DNA from: JABMOV01 sp964654545
GTDB lineage: Bacteria; Fidelibacterota; Marinisomatia; Marinisomatales; JABMOV01
Length of the DNA stretch: 64,000 bases
NCBI GenBank assembly: GCA_964654545.1
Contig: CAZZIU010000013.1
Coordinates: 15,368-79,367, forward strand
Direction of reading: 5' to 3'
The notes beneath the pieces are model-generated. The model was given only the letters and a program-made list of their open reading frames with translations, was not told the DNA's origin and did not search any database. Every line of letters starts with the position of its first letter. The stretch's first letter is position 1. The translations under genes were made by a program, and so were the position numbers. Positions 35,525-43,682 of this stretch are shown in pieces.

Positions 35525-36964
35525 TTACAAATAATTGTCCTTGATTTTCAGCATGTAAGCAAACGCTGCGTCATAGGTATTTTCTATTTCACCTTCCAGT
35601 ATTGCGTCTTCTATGGCGGATTTTATTTTACCAACAATTTTACCCTCGGACAATCCGCATTCTCGCATGATAATATCGCCTCGTACTGGTGACTGAAATG
35701 CACGCATTTTATCACGCTCAGATACATCCTGCATAAGAATTTCAACGCGTTCAAAATTTCCGATATATTTTTTTACTTTTTCAGGATTTTTACTGGTGAT
35801 GTCTGCTCTACACAAAGTCATCAAGTCGTCAATATCGTCTCCGGCCACAATCATCAGACGACGGACAGCAGAGTCTGAAATATCCTTTTTTGCTAATGCA
35901 ATGGGACGTAAATGCAATAGCGTCATCTTCTGTAAATATTCTTTCAGGTTGTTTGATAATTTCATTCGTTCCGCAACCTTTGATATCATTTTTTCCCCTA
36001 CCGCATCATGACCATGGAACGTATACCCTTTTTTCTTGTCAATGCGTCTTGTCACTGGCTTAGCGATATCATGAACCAATGCCGCAAATCGCAATTCCAT
36101 TTTGTCTGACAATTTTGCCGCATTATCTACAACCTGTAGCGTGTGATAAAAAACGTCTTTGTGATGCCACTCAGGGGTTTGTTCCATGCCGGTCATGGAA
36201 TCAATTTCCGGGAAAACATACTTCATTAGTCCCGACTCCTGCAAAATCAACAGTCCAATGGATGGAACTGGAGCAGAAAGAATTTTTGTTATTTCTGCTG
36301 TAATTCTCTCCCACGATACTATGTGTATCCGGTGAGCTTGTCTTTTGATGGATTTCAGACAATCGGGATCCAGATCAAATTGAAGTTTTGATGCAAAATA
36401 GGCAGCCCGCAGCATGCGTAGCGGATCATCGGAAAATGTGGTATCCGGGTCCAAAGGTGTAATTAATCGCTTATTTCTGATATCCTGAATACCCTGAAAA
36501 GGATCATGCAATTCACCAAATGAACCTGGTCTTATGTCCACTGCCATTGCATTAATTGTAAAATCCCTGCGAACCAGATCGCCGTCCAGATCTGTGTGTT
36601 GTACTTCTTTTGGTTTACGAGACGCTTGGTCATAAGCTTCGCTCCTTGCTGAAGAAACTTCCGTGGGTAACGATTTGTTTGGAATTTGTGCAGTTCCAAA
36701 ATTTTTAAACGGCACAATCTTTTTAATTCCCATGCGTTTCGCAAGCAGTTCGGCAAATGCAATCCCATCACCTACCACCATGAGATCAATTTCATGCAAA
36801 GTGATTCCCATGATAATATCACGAACAACCCCACCTACTACGTAAACCTCCACCTGTTGTTCTTCACCCAATGCGCCAGCCAGATGGAGAATCCTGCTCA
36901 CTTCCGGAAAGGGAACAAATAAATCTTTCACATTTGCCATACGTAAAATTACTAGCATCACCAT
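35525..36964 (-). CDS. cca: tRNA nucleotidyltransferase / poly(A) polymerase family (CCA-adding) with HD domain
   Basis: A 479-residue class II nucleotidyltransferase. The head domain has VYVVGGVVRDIIMG and the acidic pair EIDLMVVGDG, followed by VRRDFTINAMAVDI, DDPLRMLRAAYFAS and the C-terminal HD motif LVHDIAKPVT. It probably adds CCA to tRNAs; the tRNA-Thr in this window lacks encoded CCA. The first ATG (36964) and another at 36940 are both possible starts, the latter giving MANVKDLFVPF. CCA versus poly(A) specificity cannot be told. Confidence 0.87.
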   Translation of the reverse strand: MVMLVILRMANVKDLFVPFPEVSRILHLAGALGEEQQVEVYVVGGVVRDIIMGITLHEIDLMVVGDGIAFAELLAKRMGIKKIVPFKNFGTAQIPNKSLPTEVSSARSEAYDQASRKPKEVQHTDLDGDLVRRDFTINAMAVDIRPGSFGELHDPFQGIQDIRNKRLITPLDPDTTFSDDPLRMLRAAYFASKLQFDLDPDCLKSIKRQAHRIHIVSWERITAEITKILSAPVPSIGLLILQESGLMKYVFPEIDSMTGMEQTPEWHHKDVFYHTLQVVDNAAKLSDKMELRFAALVHDIAKPVTRRIDKKKGYTFHGHDAVGEKMISKVAERMKLSNNLKEYLQKMTLLHLRPIALAKKDISDSAVRRLMIVAGDDIDDLMTLCRADITSKNPEKVKKYIGNFERVEILMQDVSERDKMRAFQSPVRGDIIMRECGLSEGKIVGKIKSAIEDAILEGEIENTYDAAFAYMLKIKDNYL

Positions 36965-37104
36965 GCAATGAATAACCCCAAGTTTTATTCATTTATTTTT
37001 GTATGGACCGATCATCAATTCAGGGAACACATTCCCTTACAATAAATTCCATCAATTGATGATTCTGCTTGCGAAAGTATAAAAAAGGCTTCTATTTTCT
37101 AACG

Positions 37105-37956
37105 ATGCGAAAATCTTCCCTCAAAGTCGTCCTGTTCCTCGCACTGGGTATTGGCTCATTATGGGCACAATTCAAATCCACTAGTATTCTGATTGATGAC
37201 CGCATGTTACGCGATAGCGACAGACAGGTTTTATTTTCTCTTAAATCTGATATTGACAGGTTCTTATCACAAACCACCTGGGATGAGAATTACAACGATT
37301 TACAACTAAGTCCTCAAATTCAACTCATCTTTGAGAGTACGAGCTCGAAAGGATCTGTACTTATTTATCAGTGCCAGGCGCTCTTTTCAGTTGGAAGTGA
37401 GCAGCGCTATTTTGATAAATCGGTTCAGTTTTATTACCAGGAGGGATCGGGGTTGTATTATGATCCTGTTATTTTCGACCCGTTATCAAGTTTTCTTTCC
37501 TATTATGCATTTATCATGCTGGCTGGTGAAATAGACACGTACGAACCACTAGGCGGAACTACTGCTTACGAACAGGCCAGATCCATTGGGTTGCGTGGAG
37601 CAAATTCTGATTTGACTAAAGGATGGGATAAACGAGTCGATCTGATAAACGAGCTGAGTTCAAATTTTGGGTTTCGCCGTGCAAAATTTGCTTTTTATTA
37701 CGGTCGTGATTTATTTTTGGAGGGAAAACCGGTTGAGGCTCTGGAGCAATTCGATACTTTTATTAAAGGATTGAAAGAATCTTACAATCGTGACCCACGC
37801 GATCAAAACTTATTATTGTTTTTGCGTGCTCACGCATCAACCGCTACCGGTATGTTTGTCACATTAAATCAAAAAAAATATCTGGAGCATTTACTCCACT
37901 ATGATCCGGATAATGAAGAAATCTATACACGCGGGTTGGACCAAATTTCCCCGTAA
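37105..37956 (+). CDS. DUF4835 family secreted protein
   Basis: The start is set at ATG 37105 (283 residues), giving a signal peptide (MRKSSLKVVLFLALGIGSLWAQ). The mature part matches DUF4835: conserved regions DDRMLRDSDRQVLFSLKSDIDRFL, DPLSSFLSYYAFIMLAGEIDTYEPLGG and the C-terminal EHLLHYDPDNEEIY. The family is characteristic of FCB-group bacteria and is often near DNA/pantothenate genes in Bacteroidetes; the role is unknown. Its 3' end overlaps the convergent glycosyltransferase by 34 bases. Confidence 0.82.
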   Translation: MRKSSLKVVLFLALGIGSLWAQFKSTSILIDDRMLRDSDRQVLFSLKSDIDRFLSQTTWDENYNDLQLSPQIQLIFESTSSKGSVLIYQCQALFSVGSEQRYFDKSVQFYYQEGSGLYYDPVIFDPLSSFLSYYAFIMLAGEIDTYEPLGGTTAYEQARSIGLRGANSDLTKGWDKRVDLINELSSNFGFRRAKFAFYYGRDLFLEGKPVEALEQFDTFIKGLKESYNRDPRDQNLLLFLRAHASTATGMFVTLNQKKYLEHLLHYDPDNEEIYTRGLDQISP

Positions 37957-38975
37957 GTTTTGCGTTTTAACAGGTAATAAGCAAGGACAACACTACCTTG
38001 ATAGAATCGTTGGCTTAGTTCCCTATCAGATATTTTTCTAAGGGCTTTTACTTTTTTTCTCTTCTTCAGAATAACATTTGGATGTGCCAACAGCCATCCC
38101 AAAGCTTTGAGTATACCCACTACATGGTTCCAGTCTCTTAATACTATGGCGTAAAACATTGCTATCCATTCCAAACCAAAACGGATTGGGAATAGATAGA
38201 TTGCCATAGGTATGGTATAATTGCTTAGTAGCATTAGTAATGAATTTCTATGATTTAAGTAATACTTCATCACCGATTGCTGGGGTAGTGTAACAGCATT
38301 TTTATGGAATATGAGTGAGTCTGGTTCATAAAAGATGGAATAACCCATTAATTGTAGACGCCAACAAAGATCAATTTCTTCCATATGAGCAAAAAAAGTT
38401 TCGTCGAAACCTCCCGCTTTAACAAACGCCTCTGCTCGTACCATAGTTGCGGTACCGGAAGACCAGAAAATGCTATCTGGGTGATTGTACTGGTCCGCAT
38501 CCACTTCCTGAGAATCAAATACGCGACCACGAACAAATGGAAAACAAAAAATATCCATTTCGCCACCGGCTCCTCCTGCATAATCGAACAGATTCCGTTG
38601 AAAATAATTGCGTATTTTAGGTTGTACGGCCGCTCGATTGGGATTGTGCTGCAAAGATTCAACCAGAGGCTCCAACCAACCAGAGTCCTGAATTGTATCA
38701 TTGTTTAAAAACACAAAATAATCTCCGGATGCATTTTGTGCGCCGCTGTTACAACCACCGGCGTAACCCAGGTTTCTGGAATTTTCTACCAGGACAATAT
38801 CAGGGTGGTGATGTTTGATCCATGCCTGGCTTCCATCGGTGGAAGCATTGTCAACAACGATTATTTCACGGTTGGGGTAGGACGTTTTTTTTAATGACTC
38901 CAGGCATTCCTCTATGACGGGAATCCCATTCCAGTGAGGAATTATTATCGAAACTTTTTTTGCCAAATCAGACAA
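37923..38975 (-). CDS. Family 2 glycosyltransferase (rhamnosyltransferase-like)
   Basis: A 350-residue GT-A enzyme of the WbbL/RfbF type. It begins KVSIIIPHWNGIPVIEECLESL, with VDNASTDGSQAWI, the metal-site region FVFLNNDTIQD and GGFDETFFAHMEEIDLCWRLQ. A hydrophobic C-terminal segment follows (YYLNHRNSLLMLLSNY), as in polysaccharide-assembly enzymes. It follows the DUF2723 gene by 12 bases. Donor and acceptor sugars are unknown; cell-surface glycan synthesis is likely. Confidence 0.85.
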   Translation of the reverse strand: MSDLAKKVSIIIPHWNGIPVIEECLESLKKTSYPNREIIVVDNASTDGSQAWIKHHHPDIVLVENSRNLGYAGGCNSGAQNASGDYFVFLNNDTIQDSGWLEPLVESLQHNPNRAAVQPKIRNYFQRNLFDYAGGAGGEMDIFCFPFVRGRVFDSQEVDADQYNHPDSIFWSSGTATMVRAEAFVKAGGFDETFFAHMEEIDLCWRLQLMGYSIFYEPDSLIFHKNAVTLPQQSVMKYYLNHRNSLLMLLSNYTIPMAIYLFPIRFGLEWIAMFYAIVLRDWNHVVGILKALGWLLAHPNVILKKRKKVKALRKISDRELSQRFYQGSVVLAYYLLKRKTYGEIWSNPRV

Positions 38976-38986
38976 TCTGGTAGGGT

Positions 38987-41920
38987 TTACCCGGGATCGC
39001 TCCCAGACTGTATATCATTCAATAATTCTTTGGCTCTTGTATCGGTAGGATTCTTTGTTACCCAATCCGATAATACCATTTTCGCTTCCTCTTCTCTTCC
39101 TGTTTGCCTGTAGGCTTGTACCAACGCAGAAATAATTTCTGAATAATTCCGTTGCCAATCGTTCCACTGTCGTTGTGTGAGTCCGGCACTTTGAACACCT
39201 CGGGTTTTTACTTCCTGTTCGATTGAGTTAAAATCGTGGAACAGGTCTTCAAACAAGGATGCAGCCATTTCCGCGTCGTTTAGTTGTTGAAGATAGGAAT
39301 ACCCATATCGAATTTTATCACGAACCGTAATATCTTTTCTGGTTAACAGGTTGGTAACAATTTCTGACAGCTTTTCAGGTGCTCCAACATCGTAATACAA
39401 TTGCCCGACCTGGAAATACAAATCCTTCGAATCCATGTTAATTGTTTCAGTCGGTATTTTTTCTTCCATCTTGTTCATTATGTTTAGTACAGCCAGTCGA
39501 TGCTCTTCAGCCGCTTCTTCATCCTGTTCTTTCATTAAATCCTGATACGTGAAATAATGATGAACAGCCAATTGCATGTAGGCACTTCTGTAATTTTGCA
39601 AAAGACGAATGATTTGAGAATTGAAGTACACATCTCTATTGCCAAGATTTCTAAACAGATAGCCAACCTGATGGTCTTTCGTCCACACCTGTTTATTCGG
39701 ATCATTTTCCAACCCCATTTTCGATGCAGGAACGAATTCATTCGACCAGGTTTGATCACCTAAATCTGTCATTAAGTTGAAATACAATTTGTCCGGATCA
39801 ATGGACTCAACCTTCTGTGGATTTACTTTAAAGGTCAACCCTTCCATGCTTAGATAGTCTTCCAGACCTAGACGGTTTGCCGGTGAAACTGTCACGGCGA
39901 AATACACAGGATTTCTCAGTTGACTATCTGCCATGATGCGGAGAATCATCATATCTTGAACTTTGAGTGCGGTACCGCCATACGTTGGCTTCAATGTCCA
40001 TTCCAGATCCCTCATTCCGTCTTCATCCTGAACAGGTATTGATACAATCTGTGTTTTCCAGCGTGTAAGTCCCTGGGTAAGGTTATTAATCTGATCATCG
40101 GTCAATTTTATGAACCGTTTTCCCTGTGGACGAGAATCCCGCAATTGTTTGATATACCAGGGGGTATTTAGCAGACTTAAATTGGCGACTGTTACGTCTT
40201 TTCGTATTCCTTCAACTTCTTGTAAATACCAAAGTGGAAACGTATCGTTATCGCCGTTGGTGAACAGGATACCATTGGTTTCACAAGATTGTAAAAGATT
40301 ATAACTGTAATCCCAGGCAACATAATTTCCGCTACGGTCATGCTGTTTGTAATTGGCCTGCAACATTACGCCGGGAACCAGTACAATTAGAACAGCTGCA
40401 ACACCCATATTTAGACGCGATGTCAGAGAATTGTTTTTTACAAATTGTTTTAACTTTTCCATGATTGCGGCAGTCCCCACACCAATCCAAATGGAAAAAG
40501 CCAAAAAACTGCCGACGTACGAATAGTCCCTTTCTCGAGGTTGTGGATTATCCTGGTTCAGGTACATTATAATGGCGAGTCCGGTAAGGAAGAATAAGGT
40601 TAAAACTGAAAACGCTTCTTTTTCGTCCCGATAAAAATGAAAAATCATACCGATCAATCCAATTATAAATGCTAATGGCATCCCAAATTGCGTCCAGTCC
40701 ACACCATCCTGGCGAAGATTGGCCCCAAAGGCAGTCACGCCGGGCTCACCAGCGGGTCCTCGTCCAGCAAATTGCCATAAAAAATAGCGCCAGTACATTT
40801 TCTTAACTTGATAATTCCAGAAAAATTTCCATTGTTTATCCAAATTGTAGAACATGTATTTTCGGTTTTGGGTGGCAGAATAATCCCTTCCATTTGTTGG
40901 AGCACCGGCCACCTCATATTGCGGCGGTAGTCCGTCATACCTTCTCGGCAGTTGACCAATTTCACCATATTGTTCCCGTTCCAGATACGATATAGCCGCC
41001 GATACGGTTGCTGGTCGGTTCTCATTAATTGCAGGATTCTGGTTAGATCGAATAAAGATAACGGTGTAGCTGGAATAACCTACCAGGATTAGAACGGCTG
41101 ATGTGAAGATCATGGAAAGTAATTGTCGATGGGATACAATCGCCCATATCATTGCAGCAAAGAGCCCAACTATGACAACTCCCAACCCGAAAATGCCCAT
41201 GAATTTGGCAATCTTTGGAAATCCCTTTATTATACCGTTATGGATGATAAGAAATGTGATTCCTGAAATTGCAATCATTGTCATGAATGATTTCCATTCA
41301 AAATCCAGTTTTCTGAAATAAATGATAAGTGCGATAAAAGGAAGTGTAAGTAAGTTTAATAAATGCACTCCCGTCGCCAATCCAATCATGTATGCGATGA
41401 TAAGAATGTACCGTTCACTTCCCTTCTCATCTGCTCTTTCTGACCAGTGCATAATTAACCAGACAACAATTGCTGTAAAAAATGTACTGACGGCATACAC
41501 TTCTGATTCTACTGCATTAAACCAATGACTATCTGTAAATGCAAATGCCAAAGATCCAACCAATGCAGAACCGAATGCAATAACTGCATCTTCTGTATTT
41601 TTAATTTTTCCCCGCCAATGTCCGATGACCTGCACAATAACAAGGTACAACAACATTACTGCCAGCGCACTGACAATTGGTGATATAGTATTGACACGGA
41701 AAGCAATATCAGAATTGAATGGAAGCATCGAAAAAATGCGTCCTACTATTAAAAACAATGGACTTCCTGGAGGATGGGGTACACCTAAAATATAGGAAGT
41801 TGCAATAAATTCACCACAATCCCAGTAAGATACTGTAGGTGCCATTGTGTCGAAATAAACAATGAATGAAACCAGCAGTGTGATTGCTGCCAGAATTTTA
41901 TTTAAACGGGGATAATTCAC
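38987..41920 (-). CDS. DUF2723 multi-pass membrane protein (GT-C-like)
   Basis: A 977-residue protein with about 12 hydrophobic segments in the first 540 residues and a soluble helical C-terminal part. Hallmarks of DUF2723 are TMAPTVSYWDCGEFIATSYILGVPHPPGSPLFLIVGRIF near the start and QDNPQPRERDYSYVGSFLAFSIW in the middle, with NGDNDTFPLWYLQEVEGIRKDV later. DUF2723 proteins are related to GT-C/protein O-mannosyltransferases. It overlaps the DUF1844 gene by 4 bases. Confidence 0.87.
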   Translation of the reverse strand: MNYPRLNKILAAITLLVSFIVYFDTMAPTVSYWDCGEFIATSYILGVPHPPGSPLFLIVGRIFSMLPFNSDIAFRVNTISPIVSALAVMLLYLVIVQVIGHWRGKIKNTEDAVIAFGSALVGSLAFAFTDSHWFNAVESEVYAVSTFFTAIVVWLIMHWSERADEKGSERYILIIAYMIGLATGVHLLNLLTLPFIALIIYFRKLDFEWKSFMTMIAISGITFLIIHNGIIKGFPKIAKFMGIFGLGVVIVGLFAAMIWAIVSHRQLLSMIFTSAVLILVGYSSYTVIFIRSNQNPAINENRPATVSAAISYLEREQYGEIGQLPRRYDGLPPQYEVAGAPTNGRDYSATQNRKYMFYNLDKQWKFFWNYQVKKMYWRYFLWQFAGRGPAGEPGVTAFGANLRQDGVDWTQFGMPLAFIIGLIGMIFHFYRDEKEAFSVLTLFFLTGLAIIMYLNQDNPQPRERDYSYVGSFLAFSIWIGVGTAAIMEKLKQFVKNNSLTSRLNMGVAAVLIVLVPGVMLQANYKQHDRSGNYVAWDYSYNLLQSCETNGILFTNGDNDTFPLWYLQEVEGIRKDVTVANLSLLNTPWYIKQLRDSRPQGKRFIKLTDDQINNLTQGLTRWKTQIVSIPVQDEDGMRDLEWTLKPTYGGTALKVQDMMILRIMADSQLRNPVYFAVTVSPANRLGLEDYLSMEGLTFKVNPQKVESIDPDKLYFNLMTDLGDQTWSNEFVPASKMGLENDPNKQVWTKDHQVGYLFRNLGNRDVYFNSQIIRLLQNYRSAYMQLAVHHYFTYQDLMKEQDEEAAEEHRLAVLNIMNKMEEKIPTETINMDSKDLYFQVGQLYYDVGAPEKLSEIVTNLLTRKDITVRDKIRYGYSYLQQLNDAEMAASLFEDLFHDFNSIEQEVKTRGVQSAGLTQRQWNDWQRNYSEIISALVQAYRQTGREEEAKMVLSDWVTKNPTDTRAKELLNDIQSGSDPG

Positions 41921-42219
41921 GATACATTTTCCTCAGACTGACTGTTTTCTTCTGTGTTTTTGATATTTTGGTAGACGCCTTTTAATTCGCGAAGAATATC
42001 GTCCATGTACTGCTCTTCAACCTCGGAAAGGTTACCGGACATACGCTTGAAGAGCATATCCAGCATGTCTATGTTGGATGCGGCTTGACTCAGGTTAACA
42101 GTAACCTTATCGGTTATCGGGTTTTTTGTTTGTCCAAGCCCCACCCAAACGCTGTGGACGATGGACGATATGAGTTGATCAAAAAGTTGTTGTTCGGTAA
42201 ATCTGCTTTCAAGCGGCAT
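41917..42219 (-). CDS. DUF1844 family protein
   Basis: A 100-residue acidic protein with the family pattern: LFDQLISSIVHSVWVGLGQTKNP, then NLSQAASNIDMLDMLFKRMSGNLSEVEEQYMDDILRELKGVYQN. DUF1844 proteins are short helical proteins of unknown function. It is first in the minus-strand unit with DUF2723 and the glycosyltransferase and is divergent from arsR. Confidence 0.8.
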   Translation of the reverse strand: MPLESRFTEQQLFDQLISSIVHSVWVGLGQTKNPITDKVTVNLSQAASNIDMLDMLFKRMSGNLSEVEEQYMDDILRELKGVYQNIKNTEENSQSEENVS

Positions 42220-42395
42220 ATGAGAGCCTTTACGAATTTATTGGAACGCAGTTCCTTAAAATAGATATCCATTTCCTGTAAATAAGCCGGTGAATTTAAC
42301 GGAGATTATTCAGCGGTCATAATTTTAAATCCTGACCAATTGGTATGTGTTTATTCTCTTATCGTATCGTATAAAAGCACGGGCTACGGCATAGA

Positions 42396-42424
42396 TTGAT
42401 TTTATCGTTTGGTTTAAATATAGA
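42396..42424 (+). promoter_or_regulatory. Likely promoter of the arsR-arsM unit
   Basis: TTGATT (42396-42401) and TATAGA (42419-42424) lie 17 bases apart, and a long palindrome starts at the next base. The transcription start would fall inside the palindrome, so repressor binding would block it. A further half-site-like TTATCGTATCGTATAA occurs at about 42359-42374. Confidence 0.6.
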
Positions 42425-42455
42425 TATTATCGTATATTTACGATATACGATAATA
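42425..42455 (+). promoter_or_regulatory. Perfect 12-bp inverted repeat, probable ArsR operator
   Basis: TATTATCGTATA, seven spacer bases, then TATACGATAATA: all 12 positions of the arms are complementary. It sits between a good promoter and the arsR ATG at 42465. Size and position are what is expected for an ArsR-family dimer site; autorepression is inferred. Confidence 0.75.
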
Positions 42456-42464
42456 GGAATTATC

Positions 42465-42794
42465 ATGGTAGTGAGTAAAGCACATCAATTTGAAGAACAG
42501 GATATTCGGTTGGCCGAGATAGCAAAAGCGTTGGCACACCCAGCTCGAATTCGAATTTTAAAAATCCTTTCACGGTTAAATATTTGCATGTGCGGGGATA
42601 TTGTGGACCAGTTGCCCCTCTCGCAAGCGACAGTATCGCAGCATTTGAAGGAGTTAAAAAAAGCAGATCTCATTTGGGGAAATGTTGAAGGTCCAAAAGT
42701 ATGCTACTCCGTGAATTCTACTATTTTAAAAACTGTTCGCGACAATTTTTCTGAATTATTTGAAAATGTATGTTGCGAAACGAAAAACTGTTAG
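42465..42794 (+). CDS. arsR: ArsR-family metalloregulator
   Basis: The start is set at ATG 42465 (109 residues), downstream of the palindrome; the longer frame would be translated from the promoter and operator. A winged helix follows the family: EIAKALAHPARIRILKILS, then NICMCGDIVDQLPLSQATVSQHLKELKKADLI. The CMC pair at the start of the recognition region corresponds to the As(III)-binding CxC of ArsR, and a CCETKNC tail offers more thiols. It overlaps arsM's upstream region, and arsM is 8 bases downstream. Confidence 0.88.
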   Translation: MVVSKAHQFEEQDIRLAEIAKALAHPARIRILKILSRLNICMCGDIVDQLPLSQATVSQHLKELKKADLIWGNVEGPKVCYSVNSTILKTVRDNFSELFENVCCETKNC

Positions 42795-42802
42795 GAGAAA
42801 CA

Positions 42803-43612
42803 ATGGATACCTCTACACAAATAAAAGAAGAAGTTAAAAACCGGTATGCAGCGATCGCCCGAAAATCATCTGTATCGTGTTGCCAACCACAATCTGACAT
42901 CTCATGCAATTCCGACGATCCAATGGATTACTCAATTGTTGGTGATACCTACAAAAATGTTGAAGGGTATGTCCCCGATGCTGATCTTGGATTAGGATGT
43001 GGTTTGCCCACTGAATTTGCCGGAATAAAACCAAGTGACACAGTTGTGGATTTAGGATCTGGGGCAGGTAATGATGTTTTTGTGGCCCGCTCAATCGTGG
43101 GAGAGGACGGTCATGTTCTGGGGATTGATATGACGGAAGATATGATATCACTGGCAACTAAAAACAACGCTAAGCTGGGTTTCAATAATGTTGAATTCAA
43201 GTTAGGAGAAATTGAAAACCTGCCAATAGGGGAAAAGATTGCCGATGTGGTTATTAGTAATTGTGTGTTAAACCTTGTACCGGACAAAAAGAAAGCTTTT
43301 CGTGAAATTCATCGAACATTGAAAACCGGCGGACATTTTTGCATTTCTGATATGGTATTACACGGTGCTTTTCCGGAAAAGCTGAAAGAATCTGTGGCCC
43401 TTTATGCCGGATGTGTATCTGGTGCCCTACAAGAACAAGCATATTTAGACATTGTAAAAGAAGTTGGGTTTACAAATATCCAGGTTGCCCAACGGAAGGA
43501 AAATAATATACCTGATTCGCTCCTTGAGGAGTATCTCTCTGAACAGGAAATTCTTCAACTGCACAAAAGTGGTGTGGCGCTTTTCAGCATTACAGTTACT
43601 GCAGAAAAATAA
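42803..43612 (+). CDS. arsM: Arsenite S-adenosylmethionine methyltransferase
   Basis: The start is ATG 42803 (269 residues) with AGGAGA six bases upstream. Class I methyltransferase motifs are VVDLGSGAGNDVFVAR, LGIDMTEDM and the ArsM hallmark SNCVLNLVPDKKKAFREIHRTLKTGG. Thiols expected to bind As(III) are visible: CC near the start (VSCCQPQSDISC), C in GLGCGLPTEF, the SNCVLN Cys and YAGCVSGAL. With arsR it forms a two-gene arsenic-methylation unit with no efflux pump in sight. Confidence 0.9.
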   Translation: MDTSTQIKEEVKNRYAAIARKSSVSCCQPQSDISCNSDDPMDYSIVGDTYKNVEGYVPDADLGLGCGLPTEFAGIKPSDTVVDLGSGAGNDVFVARSIVGEDGHVLGIDMTEDMISLATKNNAKLGFNNVEFKLGEIENLPIGEKIADVVISNCVLNLVPDKKKAFREIHRTLKTGGHFCISDMVLHGAFPEKLKESVALYAGCVSGALQEQAYLDIVKEVGFTNIQVAQRKENNIPDSLLEEYLSEQEILQLHKSGVALFSITVTAEK

Positions 43613-43682
43613 TATTAGGTTGAGCCCAGCGGAAGAAGGTGAATATTTCGTGATAAACAAAACCGTATTGGTGTAAAAAAGT

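Noticed and set aside
37923..37956. 34-base overlap of convergent genes as a frameshift artefact
   Set aside because: Both proteins keep family-typical ends, so the overlap is plausible as real.
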